Assembly: GCF_965638725.1 (NCBI RefSeq)
Contig: NC_134975.1
Span: 1,004,179-1,068,178 of the forward strand
DNA from: Aptenodytes patagonicus
Taxonomy: Eukaryota > Chordata > Aves > Sphenisciformes > Spheniscidae
DNA: 64,000 bases
Direction: 5' to 3'
This document shows, in pieces, positions 22,884 through 36,036 of the stretch; the first letter of the stretch is position 1; the number at the start of each line of letters is the position of its first letter. Below the pieces are notes generated by a model that made no database searches, was not told where the DNA came from, and was given only the letters and a program-made list of their open reading frames with translations. Made by a program: the position numbers and the translations under genes.

Positions 22884-23830
22884 TCTGTCTAGGTGCTGCC
22901 AGTGAGTCCTGCTCTGTCCGCTGTCGGGGTCTTGCAGTTTGGTCTCTCCCTTGTGTCTTTGTGTAAACACCTTAGGGACATCCTGTAGAGTCCATCTTTC
23001 CCCCAGAAATTGGGAGTGGAAGCACAGCTTTGGCATATGTGTAATTGGGTGATGATTTAGAGATGGTCTTTCTCCATCTTCTTGCCTGGGGAAGTTGCTG
23101 ACTTGCTGGTTTATGTTGGATTTTGTCTCATGTTCATCAAAGACTTCGAAACCCTTTGGACAGATGCCTTTTCATATTAGAAATCTGATACTTGGCAACT
23201 AACTAGAGAAACCTTGCCTGTGTTAAAGCATGTTTTGCCAAGCTACGGCTGCTTCGGTGGTGTTTGGCAAGGATTAGTTAAAGTAGGTATTTGAAGAGCA
23301 GCAGCTACTTCTCTCTCAGGAATCTGACCGTGAAAGGAGGAGCAGGAAGATGCATGCTGTTAGCGTGATGAAATCTGACCTCGCACCTCAAAAACACCGA
23401 ACCTGAGAAGTGCTCGCAAGGCATCTGCACACTGGTGTCCCTCAGCTCGATGTTACAGAGCAGAAGGACTTCCTGAAGACGGTTCCAGATCACTCGAGCT
23501 TCTTGCGGTTGGTCTCACCTGCTTTTTTTTCGCCATGGTGTTCTGCATAGATTAAAAAAAAAAAACCCCAGTATCCTTCCCTTTGTGCTGCCTGTGATGT
23601 GCGGGCAGCCACGTGGCTCGGCTGGGGCCCAGCCGCGCCAAGATGACACGAGACTTTCTCTAACACCTTGCTCCGAAGTCGGAGGCCGGGCCAGATCTGA
23701 TCTGGAGGCTGGCCAGTGCGAGCAGGCTCTTGGACAATGGAGCTTCTATAATGGTTTTTATCCTGCCAGACCCTAATGTGGAGGCAACGTTAACAAATTA
23801 CACTTTTTGTTATGGTAACGGTAAACTCTT

Positions 23831-23857
23831 ACTGTTTATAAAAAGGTTATAAACAGT
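23831..23857. other. 11-bp perfect hairpin, AT-rich
   Basis: ACTGTTTATAA (23831-23841) and TTATAAACAGT (23847-23857) are separated by AAAGG. A further CTT/AAG pairing is possible beyond a small bulge. It lies in an AT-rich segment (23785-23870) between more GC-rich DNA. Confidence 0.7.
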
Positions 23858-24941
23858 GTAAGTTGTGTAGTTGGGAGGACTGGTGGAAGCTGTGCTGGGA
23901 AAAGCCGCCTGGCTGCCTGGAGCTCTCAGCCGAGGGGGTTTGTTGCTGTAACCGCAGGGGAAAAGCTTTTCTGGTCTCAGCTAAGTCGCTCATGGCTGAT
24001 GCGCTGGTTTGGGGCCCGTGTTACTCCTTTCACTGGAGGTTTTTTTTACGTTTGACAGGACGCTGGCAATCCCTATCCCATCGCTCATGCACTGGGAGGA
24101 GGAGAGCGGCTCTTGTTCGTGGCTCTTGCTTCATGTGAGGTTTGACCCTTTTCCCAAAGTACGTGGAAATACTCTTTGCAGCCGGGCTCTTAATTTGCTC
24201 CTGTGTGAGCTGAGGAGAGCTGCTTTTTAAGTCACTTCAGGGCCAAATGTCATGCCTGGTAGGAAAGGTCGTTCTGATAGCTGCAACTGCAGCTCGCTGG
24301 GGTGGTGAAGCTCCAGGGCTGTTTTAAGGTACTTGCAAGCGAGAAGCAAGGGTGTAGTGCATCTTTGATGCTATTGAGATAGTGTCCCGACTATTTGGGG
24401 ATGCTTTTGTGGGTAGGGGATCCTCCACAAGCTTGAGAGCAGTGCTGAACACCCAGAAAGGTACAGTCAGATGGTAAGTGGTTGGACTTTGCTTTCACCC
24501 TGCGCTGTAGGTTAACTCGTAATGACTTGTTAAATACTGTATGTCTGTTGGAGATTTACTTCAAGCAAGCTCCTTGCCAATATTCCAGTTTATACAGTTG
24601 GGTTTGCTTTATCAAGCTTATAAAGCATAAGGGTGTTATGCCTCTAAAGCAGATTTTATAGCATCGGCTTTTGGCCTTCTTTCCCAGATGACAATTTTAA
24701 GCTCTCTTGTAGCTTTTTGGTTACAAAGCAAACATTCTCACTCCTTCCCTCACACCCCAAAATAACTTTAAAGTCAAAGCCTAGGACTAACAGCAGCCTG
24801 CACATTTTCACTAAGCTCGGTGGTGGCCTCTCCCTGTAAAAATCTTTCGCAATGTCTTTGGGTGTATAATAGCTGGCAATAGTCAAACAGAGATCTGGGC
24901 ACCCAAAGGTGCAGAACGAGCTCTGTTCCTAAGTCCCTGCA

Positions 24942-24996
24942 GGCACCTAATTTAGTTTGAGAGTCAGCAGTCGTTCACCAGTGGAAATTAGGTGCC
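24942..24996. repeat. 12-bp inverted repeat in a possible old interspersed repeat
   Basis: GGCACCTAATTT (24942-24953) and AAATTAGGTGCC (24985-24996) are exact reverse complements 31 bases apart. The GCACCTAA/TTAGGTGC motif also appears at about 25013-25020 and, in weaker form, at 24908. This suggests a degraded repeat element rather than unique sequence. The family is unknown. Confidence 0.5.
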
Positions 24997-26457
24997 AAAT
25001 TGACTTTGCAAAGCACCTAAAAGCAGGTTGGGTACCTAGCCCTCTGTCTTATAGAGCTAACCCTGCGACAAGGAAGCCTAAATGTTAAAGTGGCTTGTTT
25101 TCTTGGTTGGTTTTTTTTTTTTTAAAGGAAGAACTTGACCTATTTGTTTTTACCCCACTTTATGATGGATTAGGGTGCTCCGAATCATCACCGCAGTGTT
25201 GTACGTTAATCCAGGGTAGCGTGGGGAATGCCGACGCTAAACCCCAGCCAAGTGCCGTGGAAGGACTGGGTTCCCCTCCATGCGTTTTCTGGGTGCCGCT
25301 GCCTCTTGCTGCTGTCTCTCTGACCCTGCTGATCCCAACCTATTCGGAGCACTGTGTGCTGAATATTCATTTTGATGGTCAGGAAGCTCGAGGCAGAGAG
25401 CTATTAATGACTGCACTTAGAAAAATAATAAAGAGCCTTTCCTGGAACGGTCTCAAAGCAACGTGTTTTCCTTCCTTGCATTTTAGTGGGAAATCTCTTA
25501 GTATTTTTGAGAGCTTGGGGCAGTGCCTTATACTTCCTTCTCTTTTGGCTAGTGGAGTAGAAATGGCCGTCTTAGTCTGGCTTTCCCTCATACTTACCAA
25601 GAAGCAGTTTGGTTTTTGATTGCAGCCAACCTCTCTTCCAGTTCCAGCTCCCAGTGGCAATTACAGATTCTGTCTCGAGTCTGCCTGCGATCTTGTATAT
25701 TCTCCCGTAGTAAGATGTATGCTACAGCACAGATTCTGTGCAGCCATCTATAATAATCTAGTTTATTGTGGTTTTATCTCTTCTTCCCAGTAGCAGTGTA
25801 CTGCCTGTCCTTGGGGCTTGGTCTAGTGTCTTGAGCACTATTTCTGTTTGAATAGGCTTGTTTGTATCGCGGCTCTGGTTGTTAATGCTCTTGGCACGGC
25901 TCCCAGGTCTCAACAAAGTTACACAAATTGATCTGGGATGGCCTTGCGACTCATTAGTCTCTGAAAATTAATCCCATGTAGCTCAGTCTCATAAAAAGTT
26001 AACTCCTAGCTCTGTTTTACCTTTTGCATTAAACTGGCATGCCAAAAGTAGAAGAGGAGCGCAGTGACTCGATCAAGGAGAAAACAAGCTTCGCCTGCCG
26101 TGGTTGTAGCAGTACCCAGGCTGTACCTCGCAATAATCCCAGGTGACGAAGCCTTCTGTGGGAAGACTTCTTTCTCTTTTTTTTGGTAAACGTGGGGATT
26201 ATTATAAGAACACCGTTTCTGATCTGGTTCTGCCTTTGCTCCTGCTGTCAGCTAAGTACTGTAATTTTCCCACAAAAGCTGCAGCCCTCCCTGGGTCCTC
26301 CACCCTTCTTGAAAACTCTTTGCCCTGTTTAATAGCCTGGGACAATTGCAAACAGGTTTTCTGTATTGCCTGTTGGTAGAAAGACCTCTTACCTTTAGCT
26401 GCACCTTTGCTTGGGCTTGTTCCTGCATGCCTGAGCCTGGTGTCTGTGATGGGTTTT

Positions 26458-26555
26458 ACATAGAACAGTTTGGGTTGGAAGGGACCTCTAAAGGTCATCT
26501 AGTCCAGCCCCCCTGCTGTGGGCAGGGACATCTTCAACTAGATCAGGTTGCTCAT
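26458..26555 (-). mobile_element. CR1 LINE 3'-end fragment (antisense), avian type
   Basis: The run ACATAGAACAGTTTGGGTTGG, AGGGACCTCTAAAGGTCATC, CCAGCCCCCCTGC..GGGCAGGGACATCTTCAACTAGATCAGGTTGCTCA is the typical avian CR1 3' end read in antisense, so the element's 3' end is at the left. Only about 100 bases remain, the usual 5'-truncated state. It is the strongest lineage marker in the window. Confidence 0.92.
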
Positions 26556-29500
26556 CTGACTGTGAAGGGTGCTTTTTCATTTTGGAGAGTAAAACAGTTA
26601 CAATCTCTGTGCCAGTAGGTGTCCTGCAGTGATACAGGACAGGGCAGTTGCACTGGGCCATCTGGGTATCCTCTTTTTGCTTGCAGATGGCGTTGCCCGT
26701 TGTCAGATGAACTCCCTCGTCCTAGAGCCCCCGGTAAGAGCCTTTTTGGGGTGCTGGGTGCCGCAGTCACCACGGTGTCGGCACTGATCCTGACGCCGAG
26801 GCATCGATGCGGTTATCCTGTGTGATTTGCCTGCTTTTCCTCGCCGCCTCTCCTTCCATCGTTGCCATAACTCTTGTCAGACTTTTAAAACTAATGCTGA
26901 AATTCCCCAGATTGTCCCTTTTTGCGGTGCAGCGCTCGAGCAATTGTTTGTTCTTTTGGAGGCTGCAAATCTGAGGGGCAAGAGAGCGTGACGGGAGACT
27001 GAAGTTTTTTTGCTGGAATCTGAAACATAACCGCAGATAAACTCATGCACAGACAGAATATAGAGCGAGGGAGGCTTGATCATCGTACCTGCAGGCGTCT
27101 GTTCATCTCTTGGAAACTAACAGCCCTTTTGTTTCTGCACTGCTCCTTCCACTGACAATGTTAACTTACAGTCAGTTCCCTAGGTCCGTCCTTTCTCTTG
27201 ATGTCCCTATCTCTAGCAATTTTCTTTCTTCTAACTCATTTTGCAGCTCATTCTTCACTCAGGTCTTCCTAGGCGAGTAAATCTTAGCGGAGAGAGACTT
27301 CTGTCAGCAGAGAGCGTGCAGTTTGCTTTTGTTTTCTGTTCTACTTTACGCCTATTTTTAGGAGGTTGCTCTGCAGCTCTTTTGGTTTTGTTTCATAGTT
27401 GGTGCAACCTCTAGCTTTAATTTTGTGGTCATATTAATGTAAAGTTTATCCTTATGATTTATGGGAATAAACCATAAATGTGCTTGTACTGATATACTAG
27501 TAAGCGCATTCGTGCTGGAGAGGGGAGCTGTGCTGGCAAACTCGAAGCAGAACAATTTTTGCGTACGCCCAAGCGTTCATTGGGATCTGAAGTATTTCAG
27601 TTTGTCTTGCAAGGCACAGATGCAAGAGTGTTGGGCACAAACATTCCTGCAATAACAATAGTCACATGCAAGTACAACAATAGAGCCTTATTTTTAGAGC
27701 ATTTTTCATACCAACTCTATCCCCCAACGTTCAACAGAGTTAATGACCTGGGAGTTTCTTCCATCTTAACACCGAGGTTTAAGGAAAAGGGGTTGTTTTT
27801 GATGGGGATTTGGGGTGATCCAGGAAAAAAAAGTGCTTTCTAGTTGGTGGGAGCTGTGAGGGTCCCAATGTTGGGCGCAGGAGATGTCAGGCCACTGTCG
27901 GAGGCAGCTGGACATAAGAGGGTAAGAGAGCCAGCAATGTCCTCGGAGGGCATGAGGAGCCGGTTGCTCACGACTTTCACAAACCAGAAGAGGCATGACT
28001 CAGATTTACAAATCTTGGCTTGAGACTGCTTCCAGACCTCAGCTACTTGTCAGTAATTCAGCTGGAACAGGTCCGTAAAAGCTTCACGAACACAAAAACC
28101 CACGCCGCTCGTACCTGGATCCTGACGCCTATTAGGGCAATCGAGTGTACTTACCGCTAGGGTGTGGGATATTTGTGGTAACGTGCGCTTGTGAAAGTGT
28201 GGCTGTGGGTTACAATACTGAAAACAATTAAGAGTCTGACTGTGGCCCTTTCTGTGGCATCAGGCTAATGCTGCCAACCAAAACAGTGACTTGTCCTGTG
28301 GCTACAGGCATACCTCGGAAACTCTTTTCCTCTGTAAAGCTAAAATAGTGCATTTGAAAGGCTAGAGAGCATCTTGAATAACAGGATCCATAAATGCCGA
28401 ATGTGCTTTTGAAAACGTATATCCTGCTTCTCGTGTCTCTTCCTACGCTGTTTCCAAATGGAAGTTTTTAAAATGGATTCCATGAGGTGCCAACACGCGT
28501 CCTGGGGGAAATCCTTTTCAGGAAGGCTGGTCTTTCATTGCCGTTGTTGATGCATGTAATATGTCTAATTCCTTTTAAGGGAGTTAAAATATTACCCCTA
28601 GGTGTCTGTCTAGACTAGGATAACGGGCTTAGTTTTTTTCTTAATGGGTTAGTTAACATGCTTTGGGACCACTTTGGTTTATGGACTGATATACCAGGGG
28701 GAAAGTAGCATATGGGCAGACTTGAATGTCTGCAGGAAGAATTGAACTTTTAAATAAGTGGAAATGTTGATTATTGAGGTAAGCAAAACCAGTTTATCCC
28801 CAGACCAGTGTCCCAGTCAAGTTCTTCATCGTAAACAGAGGATCTGATGGGCAGTTCAGTTCATTTGGATGGGAAAGGGGGGGCTTCAGCTTTCGTTGGA
28901 TACCTGCAGCCTTTTCCCTTCCTGCTCTTGCAGGTACCAAGAGCCTGTTTAGATGGGTAAAATACGTATTTTAATTTTAAAGATGACAACATCATCCTGT
29001 CTATGTATGAATCCGGGCATCACTTTTAACCTCTCTAGAACTTCACACCTAGATTGTGGTTCATTGCCAAGTTTAAAATTATACATTTTGTTAGTGTTTA
29101 ATGTACCTGTGAGCTAATGCCCTTATCCAGGGAGGCGGTAGGGGATTGGGCTGACTAGGGTGCGTGCGTGCATGGATGTTGGTGGTGGAAAAGGGATGAT
29201 TGAGAAATTCGGCAGTAATGGTGGGAAAAGGCAGAACTCTCTTATTAGACTGGGGAGAATTGTGTGCGAGGGAGGCAGGGCCTGTGCTGGGGAAAACGAG
29301 CTGTCTACTAAAAAGACTCTCAGGTAGAAGGTCCTGGACTGGACCCCCTTCCTGCTTCCCAATCCCAGCAACTCATTTGCACTCTCCTGCTTCCTGGCGG
29401 ACTTCTGTGAAGAGTCATAGGGAAGAATAACAGCAAAGCAACTTCCAGAGCACCCATTTGAAAAGTATGTTGAGCTTTATGTCCCTAAAATGGTGGTAGT

Positions 29501-30714
29501 GGGAGGTTTGTGTATCTCCTCCAAGTAACAATATGCTTTGTCATCACAAAATTGGCAAAGGCTTATCCAGCTCCGACTGTGGCCTTACACAGCTCTTTGG
29601 GAAGACCCTTCTCTTCTCCTTCCATTGTGTAGAAGGAGGCGCAGTGGACATCGTGGCGTGCAATCTCTTCCTGTGCTGGCACTGGTGCTGCAGGCAAAAC
29701 TCTTCGCTTCCATCTGTCTACCTTCCCTTTGCATGGGCTTGCCTAGATTAGGGATCCTCACGGCTACCTTGGATTACAGTTGATCCTGCCTACACCAGAC
29801 ATTGCGAACAGGTTAGTTAAAACATAGTTCTAAGTATATTTGATCTAAGGTAATAGGTATATGTTCTGAAACGTGGAGAAGACCTTCTTCTGTTAGGTAG
29901 CAGTTCAAAAGTGGTAAGTAGTTTCCTCTTCAGTGCAGCTGTATCAAAGCCTGTAGGTTTCCTAATGTCCGTTACAGGGGCGAATTGCCACCGTCTTCAT
30001 CGCTGAGAGCAAGCCCTTGTGCCCAGGTTCAGCCCGTGACAGATTTTTCATTTATGAGCCTCCATGGTTCTAAGGGGATTTTATATGGTTTGAGTTCTGC
30101 AGGTGCTAATTTGATATTTTGATTTGTTTGAGGGTTTTCTTTTTTAATTCTCTTGACTCTTCACAAGGGAATTCTTCCAGCAAGTTTCAGGTGGGTCTGC
30201 TGACTGAATTATTTATTAAGCAATCTGCAGCATGCTTGGTGTATCGCACACAAAATTGATGTGGCGTCTGCACCACCGTGTTCACACTCTTGCCTCAGAT
30301 TTTCCAAAGCCTCAAAGTAAAGTAGATTTGTCTCCAGTTCTTTTTTCATTAGACCAATAATCATCTCCAAAACAATGTCTTGTAGTTCTTCTGAACTTAA
30401 TAGAAGCCCTCTGCTATCAGTAGGGCCTCAGGCTGCCCAAAATGCGCTCTTGTTAATGGGCATTTAAAACATGCTGCCTCATAGCACACACAGCAAAATA
30501 CTTAACTCTAATCAAGTCACAGCAGATGCATAATACTTTTTCCTTTAAAAACACATGTGATCCCTCCCAGCTAAGGACCTGAATTAACAAAAGGCTTTGT
30601 GCACGAGTTCCTTGTGGAATTAAAACTTTAAATGTCTTCATACCCTACAAATGCAATTCATGCAGCAATTGAATAAGTGGAGCCTACGTGGGTGTGCATT
30701 TAATCTCTAGGGGG

Positions 30715-30815
30715 TTCGTTTTCTCTAGCTGCAAAGCAATCGTAAGTGGGTTGCCCAAGATCACAGCACAAGGCAGTGACGGAGCTGGGAATAGGACTTG
30801 GGTGAACGTTGCTCT
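30715..30815 (+). mobile_element. MIR-like SINE fragment
   Basis: GGGTTGCCCAAGATCACAGCA followed by AGGCAGTGACGGAGCTGGGAATAGGACTTGGGT resembles the 3' half of the MIR SINE consensus (core region and beyond). It is diverged; boundaries are approximate. Confidence 0.6.
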
Positions 30816-33800
30816 GGGGCTCTGCCTCACTTGGTTTGCAGAAGTACCCCTCGTCTCTCGGATGCTATCACAAGTGCCTCCTGTGTCAGCTCAATGTCAG
30901 CCCAGCATCCTGGCATGCGCTGAACCACTCCACGTAATATTTCACATTTATCTCCGTGCCAGAAGTAGGAAGAGGCGATGTCCCCAACAAATCGAGAACG
31001 AGATTAACTTCAGGAAAAAGTTGTCATTGCTCTGTCGGCACTGACATCCTTGGATAAAGCAGTGCTGGAGAAATGGTGAAGTGTGGCTGTTGTCCTGGCT
31101 ATGCTTGTCCAGCTTTGCAAACATCCCCTCGCGATGCTGCGGTTGCTTTGGTGAGGAGTTAAAGTTGCGGTTGAAAGTGGGAACAAGATCCACTACGGAG
31201 CAGATGCAACTTTGGATGCAAAGCTCATGCTTATTCTGTTTTCCGCATGCTGTGCGTGCTCCAGAGGAGTTGCTGCCGTTGAGAGCGCTGCTCTATGCAA
31301 GCTAGTCTTCAGAAAATTTGTACTCTTAAATACCCTGTGCAGGCTCCAAGGGGTGCCTGATTATCAGCGCGACATACACTCGAGACTGCTGTGAAGTGTG
31401 GCTTTGGGTTTACTTCTTTTTACAGACAGACTATAGGTTATTTGCATGAGTTAATAAGGCGAGAGAGAGAGAAAAACACATATAGACTTGGGGAGCACAG
31501 TCTATTTTGGTTGAAAATGTCTCTTCTGTTTTCCGTGAGACGGCAGTTGCTTGTCAGGTCTGCGCTGACAGAACTTTGAAGCACGCTTCAGTAATCTGTC
31601 TGCATTTCTTAGCTTCCCCTTGCTGTTTCCAACATGCTAAAAATCATCAAAACAGTGAAATACTGTCCCGTGGCTGCAGGAAGAGGAATGAGAATGTGTT
31701 CCCAGTATCCAATCATCTGCTTATTCTGCCTGTTCTTAAGAATAGAATTTATTGAAGCAATTTATCCTGACTAAATGTGATATAAATCTGAGCACATGTA
31801 TGTACATACCAGTCATATTCTGTAGTGAACGAGCAGCTAAATCTTTCTTTAAAGAATGAGTGAATCCTCCTGACACTTTGCAAGATAGAGTAAACTGAGG
31901 TTTTTTGCAGTGTGTTGGTCCCGATTTTTTTTTTAATAGAGCTGCTTGTTACGCTATCAGAAGTAGCTGGCAGGCAGCCTGAAATGCCATTGGGTTTTTG
32001 TTTTGTTTTCCTGCTCTCCGTTTCAGTTAGTGTTATCAAAGCCCGGGGAGTGACAGCTGATCCATTTCTTTAATTTCTCAAATAGCTTTTATATGCATCG
32101 GAAGCATAAATATGAGGTAGAGACACCCCGAAGTTCTTCATATTGGCAAAGGCAGCAAGCTGCTTAAGTGACAGCGGTAAGGACAGATCTCTGCCTTGTG
32201 TTTAATTAAAAACAGCACAGGGTTGGCTGCCCTGTGAAATACAGCAGTCTCCCTCCATAATCATTATGCTGCATGTTTAACCGTAAGATTTGTTTGTTGA
32301 TGGAAATAAACGCATCCCCAACCTCATCCCACACAAGCGAGTTTAAATGTGCAGGGGTGATTTAAACAGTCTTCAAACGCTTCCAGCACCAGCCTGACTT
32401 TGACAGCAAGGGGCATTACAACTGTCCTTTAAAGTTTTGTGACTTTGCTGCTGTCTCGGTACCACAGCTCTTAACTTGGAGCTGCCTCATCACTTGACAA
32501 TTGCTGGATGCGGTGCTGGACCGGCAGAGGACTTGGGAATTTTGCGGTTAGTTTGAGACCAGGCTGTAAAAACTGATGCCCCAGGCTCCCTTTGTAGACC
32601 AGTTCACCAGCGTACCTGGCTGCGAGGACACTTGAGAGGAGCTTTCAGGCTCATGCGGCCGCGCGCTTAGCTCGCCAGCGCTAAGTATGGTCATTCCTGA
32701 TGCTATTTACTTCGTCAAGGTGCAGTTCAAACACGAACCTGCGAGCCCCCACGAGTGCAGACTTGTGCCCCTCACTTTGTAGGCAGGTAACCAACTTGTC
32801 AAAGCGTGCACGAATCATTGACTAAATAGGGATTAAGAAATCTGGAACTAATGACTCTTGTGTCTACCTTCAGCCTGATAGACAACACAGACTGCAGCTC
32901 CCGGGAGCATTGGCTGTGCTGAGAGCTGTGGGACAGATCCTTGTCTCTTATGGGCAAGGAAGACAGGCGCAAAGTAAGACTGTTGGGAGGGGGAAAAAAA
33001 CAAGGTCCAGGCTGCCCAAGACAGCAACCGTTGACTTTTATTTGGTCTGTGTCCTGATATCATAGTCGCCATACTGCAAAGGTGATGGTAAAATAACTCT
33101 AGTAGTCATCGAGTTGATGTTTCCTTTGTGTCTGGTCTGATTTCTCCTACTGTTTTCTTACAGAAAGAGTAGTAATTGGGCTGCCCTCTGCTCGAAGTGA
33201 GTGATGAAGGACTGAGCCCTGTGTCTTGACTCATGCAGAGCTGTAGCTTTTTGTGCAGCTAACTGGAAGGTTTAGGTGCAATATTTTTGGACCTCAAGTG
33301 CAGGTGATAAAAAGTGTTTAATCAGTTTTGTGCTTCTCTTCTTTGCAGTGTCAGGGATTTGATCTGAGCAGTGGTTTGGTATTACAAGAAGGTTTGACCT
33401 CTTCATCCCCCCTTGCTAGAGACTACTTTTGCGTGTTAAAACTTCCTGAGGAAGCCTGGGCTTCTCTGTGCCTTCGGAGCAGGTCGTGACAGCAGCTCGT
33501 ATGTCCGCTGTTAGGATGCAGCTGATGCATGTAAGTCAGCTGCTTTGGGGCCTGAAGGAAATTCCTCTTGGAGGAGGGTCAGTTGGTTGTGGAGAGATGG
33601 AGGCGAGATCCCCGTTCGTTTAGCAGGCAGGAGCAATGGGACAGTATTTTGGTTTCTCGAGTTCCCAGTTGGGAGCTTCGGTGGAAGTTCAGAAGGATGG
33701 TATGAAGAGTCCTACCTTTTTAATGTGTCCTCACTCAGACTCCTCTTGCTGTCATCTGCGCCCGTGTCACCTCAAGGCTAGCCTTTGCCAGGATTTAATC

Positions 33801-34416
33801 TTCCCATACAAAGCTGCTGTTGTCTCCTGCCGCACCACCCTCCAGTTCTGCAAGCCCCGTTTCACTTCTGTGGGCTTTTCTGGGGGGCTGCTGTGGTGGG
33901 TGGATGTTCCTGGCCATCTTTATTGCCTTTATTACTACGCTTGTCCTATGCTAGGGAGCGTTTTGGCTGCTCGCCTGTTCCATTTGTGAGAGGGCTATTT
34001 ATCCTTTGTGAGTTCCTGTTTGCATAGGCCCTGGAGTTTTGCTTAATAAATCCAAACATAGTCTAGTGTTGTGGATGTCTCTCCCCTTTTTGTGGGAGAA
34101 GAACTGGCAGCTACTTTCTCATAGCTTTTGGTTGTTGCCATTATGTGCTGCGGCTGAGCCAGCGCTCAGGGAGGGGAATTCCACCTCCTGTAGCCACCCA
34201 TTTTAGCTGCACGCTGCCCTAGCGCATGGTAATAGAAAAATAATCTTTTTTTCATATTAAACAATAATTGATTTCTGTGTCTTTTCAATAAAAGCAAAAG
34301 GGGACTGTTTTCTGTAGCGCATGCATTCACCCTCTGCTGCTAAGTCGCATTCTTGAAGCACTTTCTCATATAGCTCCTAAAAATAACAAGTCTCCCCACC
34401 CTCTCGCGGCTGCTCA

Positions 34417-34437
34417 GTGTGTGTGCGCGCGCGCGCG
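34417..34437. repeat. GT/GC alternating dinucleotide repeat
   Basis: GTGTGTG passes into six or more GC dinucleotides, an alternating purine-pyrimidine run that can adopt Z-DNA. Intronic microsatellite. Confidence 0.8.
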
Positions 34438-35159
34438 AGTGTGTATTAATGGTTAGAAATGCAGAAAGCTAACTAAAAGAGCTTGTGTCTTCGTGACTGC
34501 GTTTTGGCCGCGTTCTGGTTTCATTTCTGCTCTTGGCTGTAGCAAGCTGACATGCGTCGCTGAAGCCAAGTGTCGAACTTGGAGTAAGAGATGCTGGAAG
34601 CAACATGAACAGCCAGAACATGTTCGCACAGTAAACCCCCTGAAGAGATAGCATTTGCTTTATTATAGCTTTTTAAAATCCTGCTATAAAAATATCAGTG
34701 GGTGGAGGGAACCATTATTTCTTGAATTTGAGGTGGTGGGGGTTACTTTATTTACTCTTATTTTTTATTAATAAGAATAGCTTCACTTGTAGCGTAATAG
34801 GACCGAGTGTTTTGTTATCCTTGGCTATAATCTGTGATAAACTACTCCTGCCATCAGCCTTGTAGTTTACCCACTAGGGAGCCAGATTATTGCCTTGTAA
34901 AACAGAGCACCACTCCTATAATCCCTTAATTAATTAAATGACAAATTTTAGTTCTCTCCCATTGAAAATATAACTTGTACATAGAGAGGACTTGGATTTA
35001 TTTGATCGCTTCTTGCTTGCACTTTTTTTTTTTCCTGTAGATTGTCACTGTCTTTGCTTATGTGTCTGTGCTTTCTACTGTAAATACTAAGGGAAGGTGA
35101 AGCAGGCTGTGCCCTTCCTCGACATCCTCCGTCTGGGGGATGTTTCACAGGTCTTTGCT

Positions 35160-35250
35160 GCGCCAGGCGGCCCTTTGCAAGAGATGAGCGTTGTCCCCGT
35201 CTTGCAGGTGGTGACACTGAGACGCAGAAAGTCCCTTGGCCCTTCAGAGG
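35160..35250 (+). mobile_element. Possible MIR-like SINE remnant
   Basis: TTGCAGGTGGTGACACTGAGACGCAGAAAG resembles the MIR phrase for 'tail after ACAGATGAGGAAACTGAGGCACAGAGAGG'. Only this part is similar, so the call is weak. Confidence 0.3.
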
Positions 35251-35618
35251 GTTGGTGGTGGGCCCTGGTGGGAGCCCAGGCGTGGAAAACTCCTGCTCCT
35301 TTCCTACCCACTGGCCCGCGCTGTCTCACTGTCACGGTTCCCAATGAGCCCTTCTAGCCGCGATGCAGCGCTTTCTCTTCATATGTGAAAAATCGACTGG
35401 GCCCTCTGAAGTCTTATTTAAACTTGGGTTGGATTAATTTCTCTTCCCTGATTTTTGTCTAGGGCACAAAGAGATCCTCCTTCCCTGCGAGCACAGCGTT
35501 GATTAATTACAGCCATGCAAAGGGCAGCTTCTGCTCTTGATATTTTTAATTTTTTTTAGCTTATTTAACAATTTCCTCTTCTCTCCTTTCCCCTCAGCTT
35601 AGCTCAGCTGCATGAAAT

Positions 35619-35666
35619 ATGGGAGACGACAGGCCGTTTGTGTGCAATGCCCCCGGCTGTGGACAG
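35619..35666 (+). CDS. ATF7: ATF7 coding exon 1 (start of zinc finger)
   Basis: The acceptor CCCCTCAG ends at 35597. After 21 bases of 5' UTR the frame opens as MGDDRPFVCNAPGCGQ and stops at donor GTACGT (35667), phase 0. This matches ATF7; the ATF2 paralogue starts with Ser-Asp-Asp-Lys and has Leu and Thr where this has Val and Asn. Cys9 and Cys14 are the first two zinc ligands. The start codon has a strong context (A at -3, G at +4). An upstream ATG at 35612 is out of frame and runs past the start, a possible weak uORF. Confidence 0.95.
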
Positions 35667-36020
35667 GTACGTTTACAGTATACTTTATTGTGAATGTGTC
35701 GTTGTGAATCAAAGTGGCTGTTTTATCACTGAGGCAAAGAGTTTAAAGCCGGTGTTTTACGTGATCACTGGAGGTAATCAGATCAGAGGATTTGCAGTGT
35801 GTAAATCCAGGTTATGAGCAAGTGCAGGCACTCCAAAGTAATGAAATCTGCCTTGCTTTGTGGCGTATTGTTATTCTGCTGGTGTTTTCCATGAGACCCA
35901 CACAGCCCAGAGAAAACATGCTGATCTCCTGTTAATGTTTTCTGATAACATTGCTCATCTTCTTTCAAGGCTATTTAACCAAAGGACAGATATTTGTTCT
36001 CTGTCGGGATGAGTTAGCTG

Positions 36021-36036
36021 CTATAGCATGCTATAG
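36021..36036. other. 16-bp perfect palindrome CTATAGCATGCTATAG
   Basis: The 16 bases equal their own reverse complement. Outside it AGCTG (36016-36020) and CAGCT (36042-36046) also pair, leaving five unpaired bases on the right arm. It could extrude as a small cruciform; no protein site is recognised. Confidence 0.7.

Larger units (their letters stand above)
15241..35597 (+). other. ATF7: ATF7 intron 1, mostly unique noncoding DNA
   Basis: The intron runs from the CpG-island donor to the acceptor at 35597. Apart from the CR1, MIR-like and hairpin elements listed separately, I see no exon with both splice signals and a recognised protein. ORFs such as 16434-16901 (155 codons) match no family I know and lack exon signals. 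Poly(T) tracts occur at about 18250-18267, 19214-19230 and 20848-20868. Confidence 0.6.
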
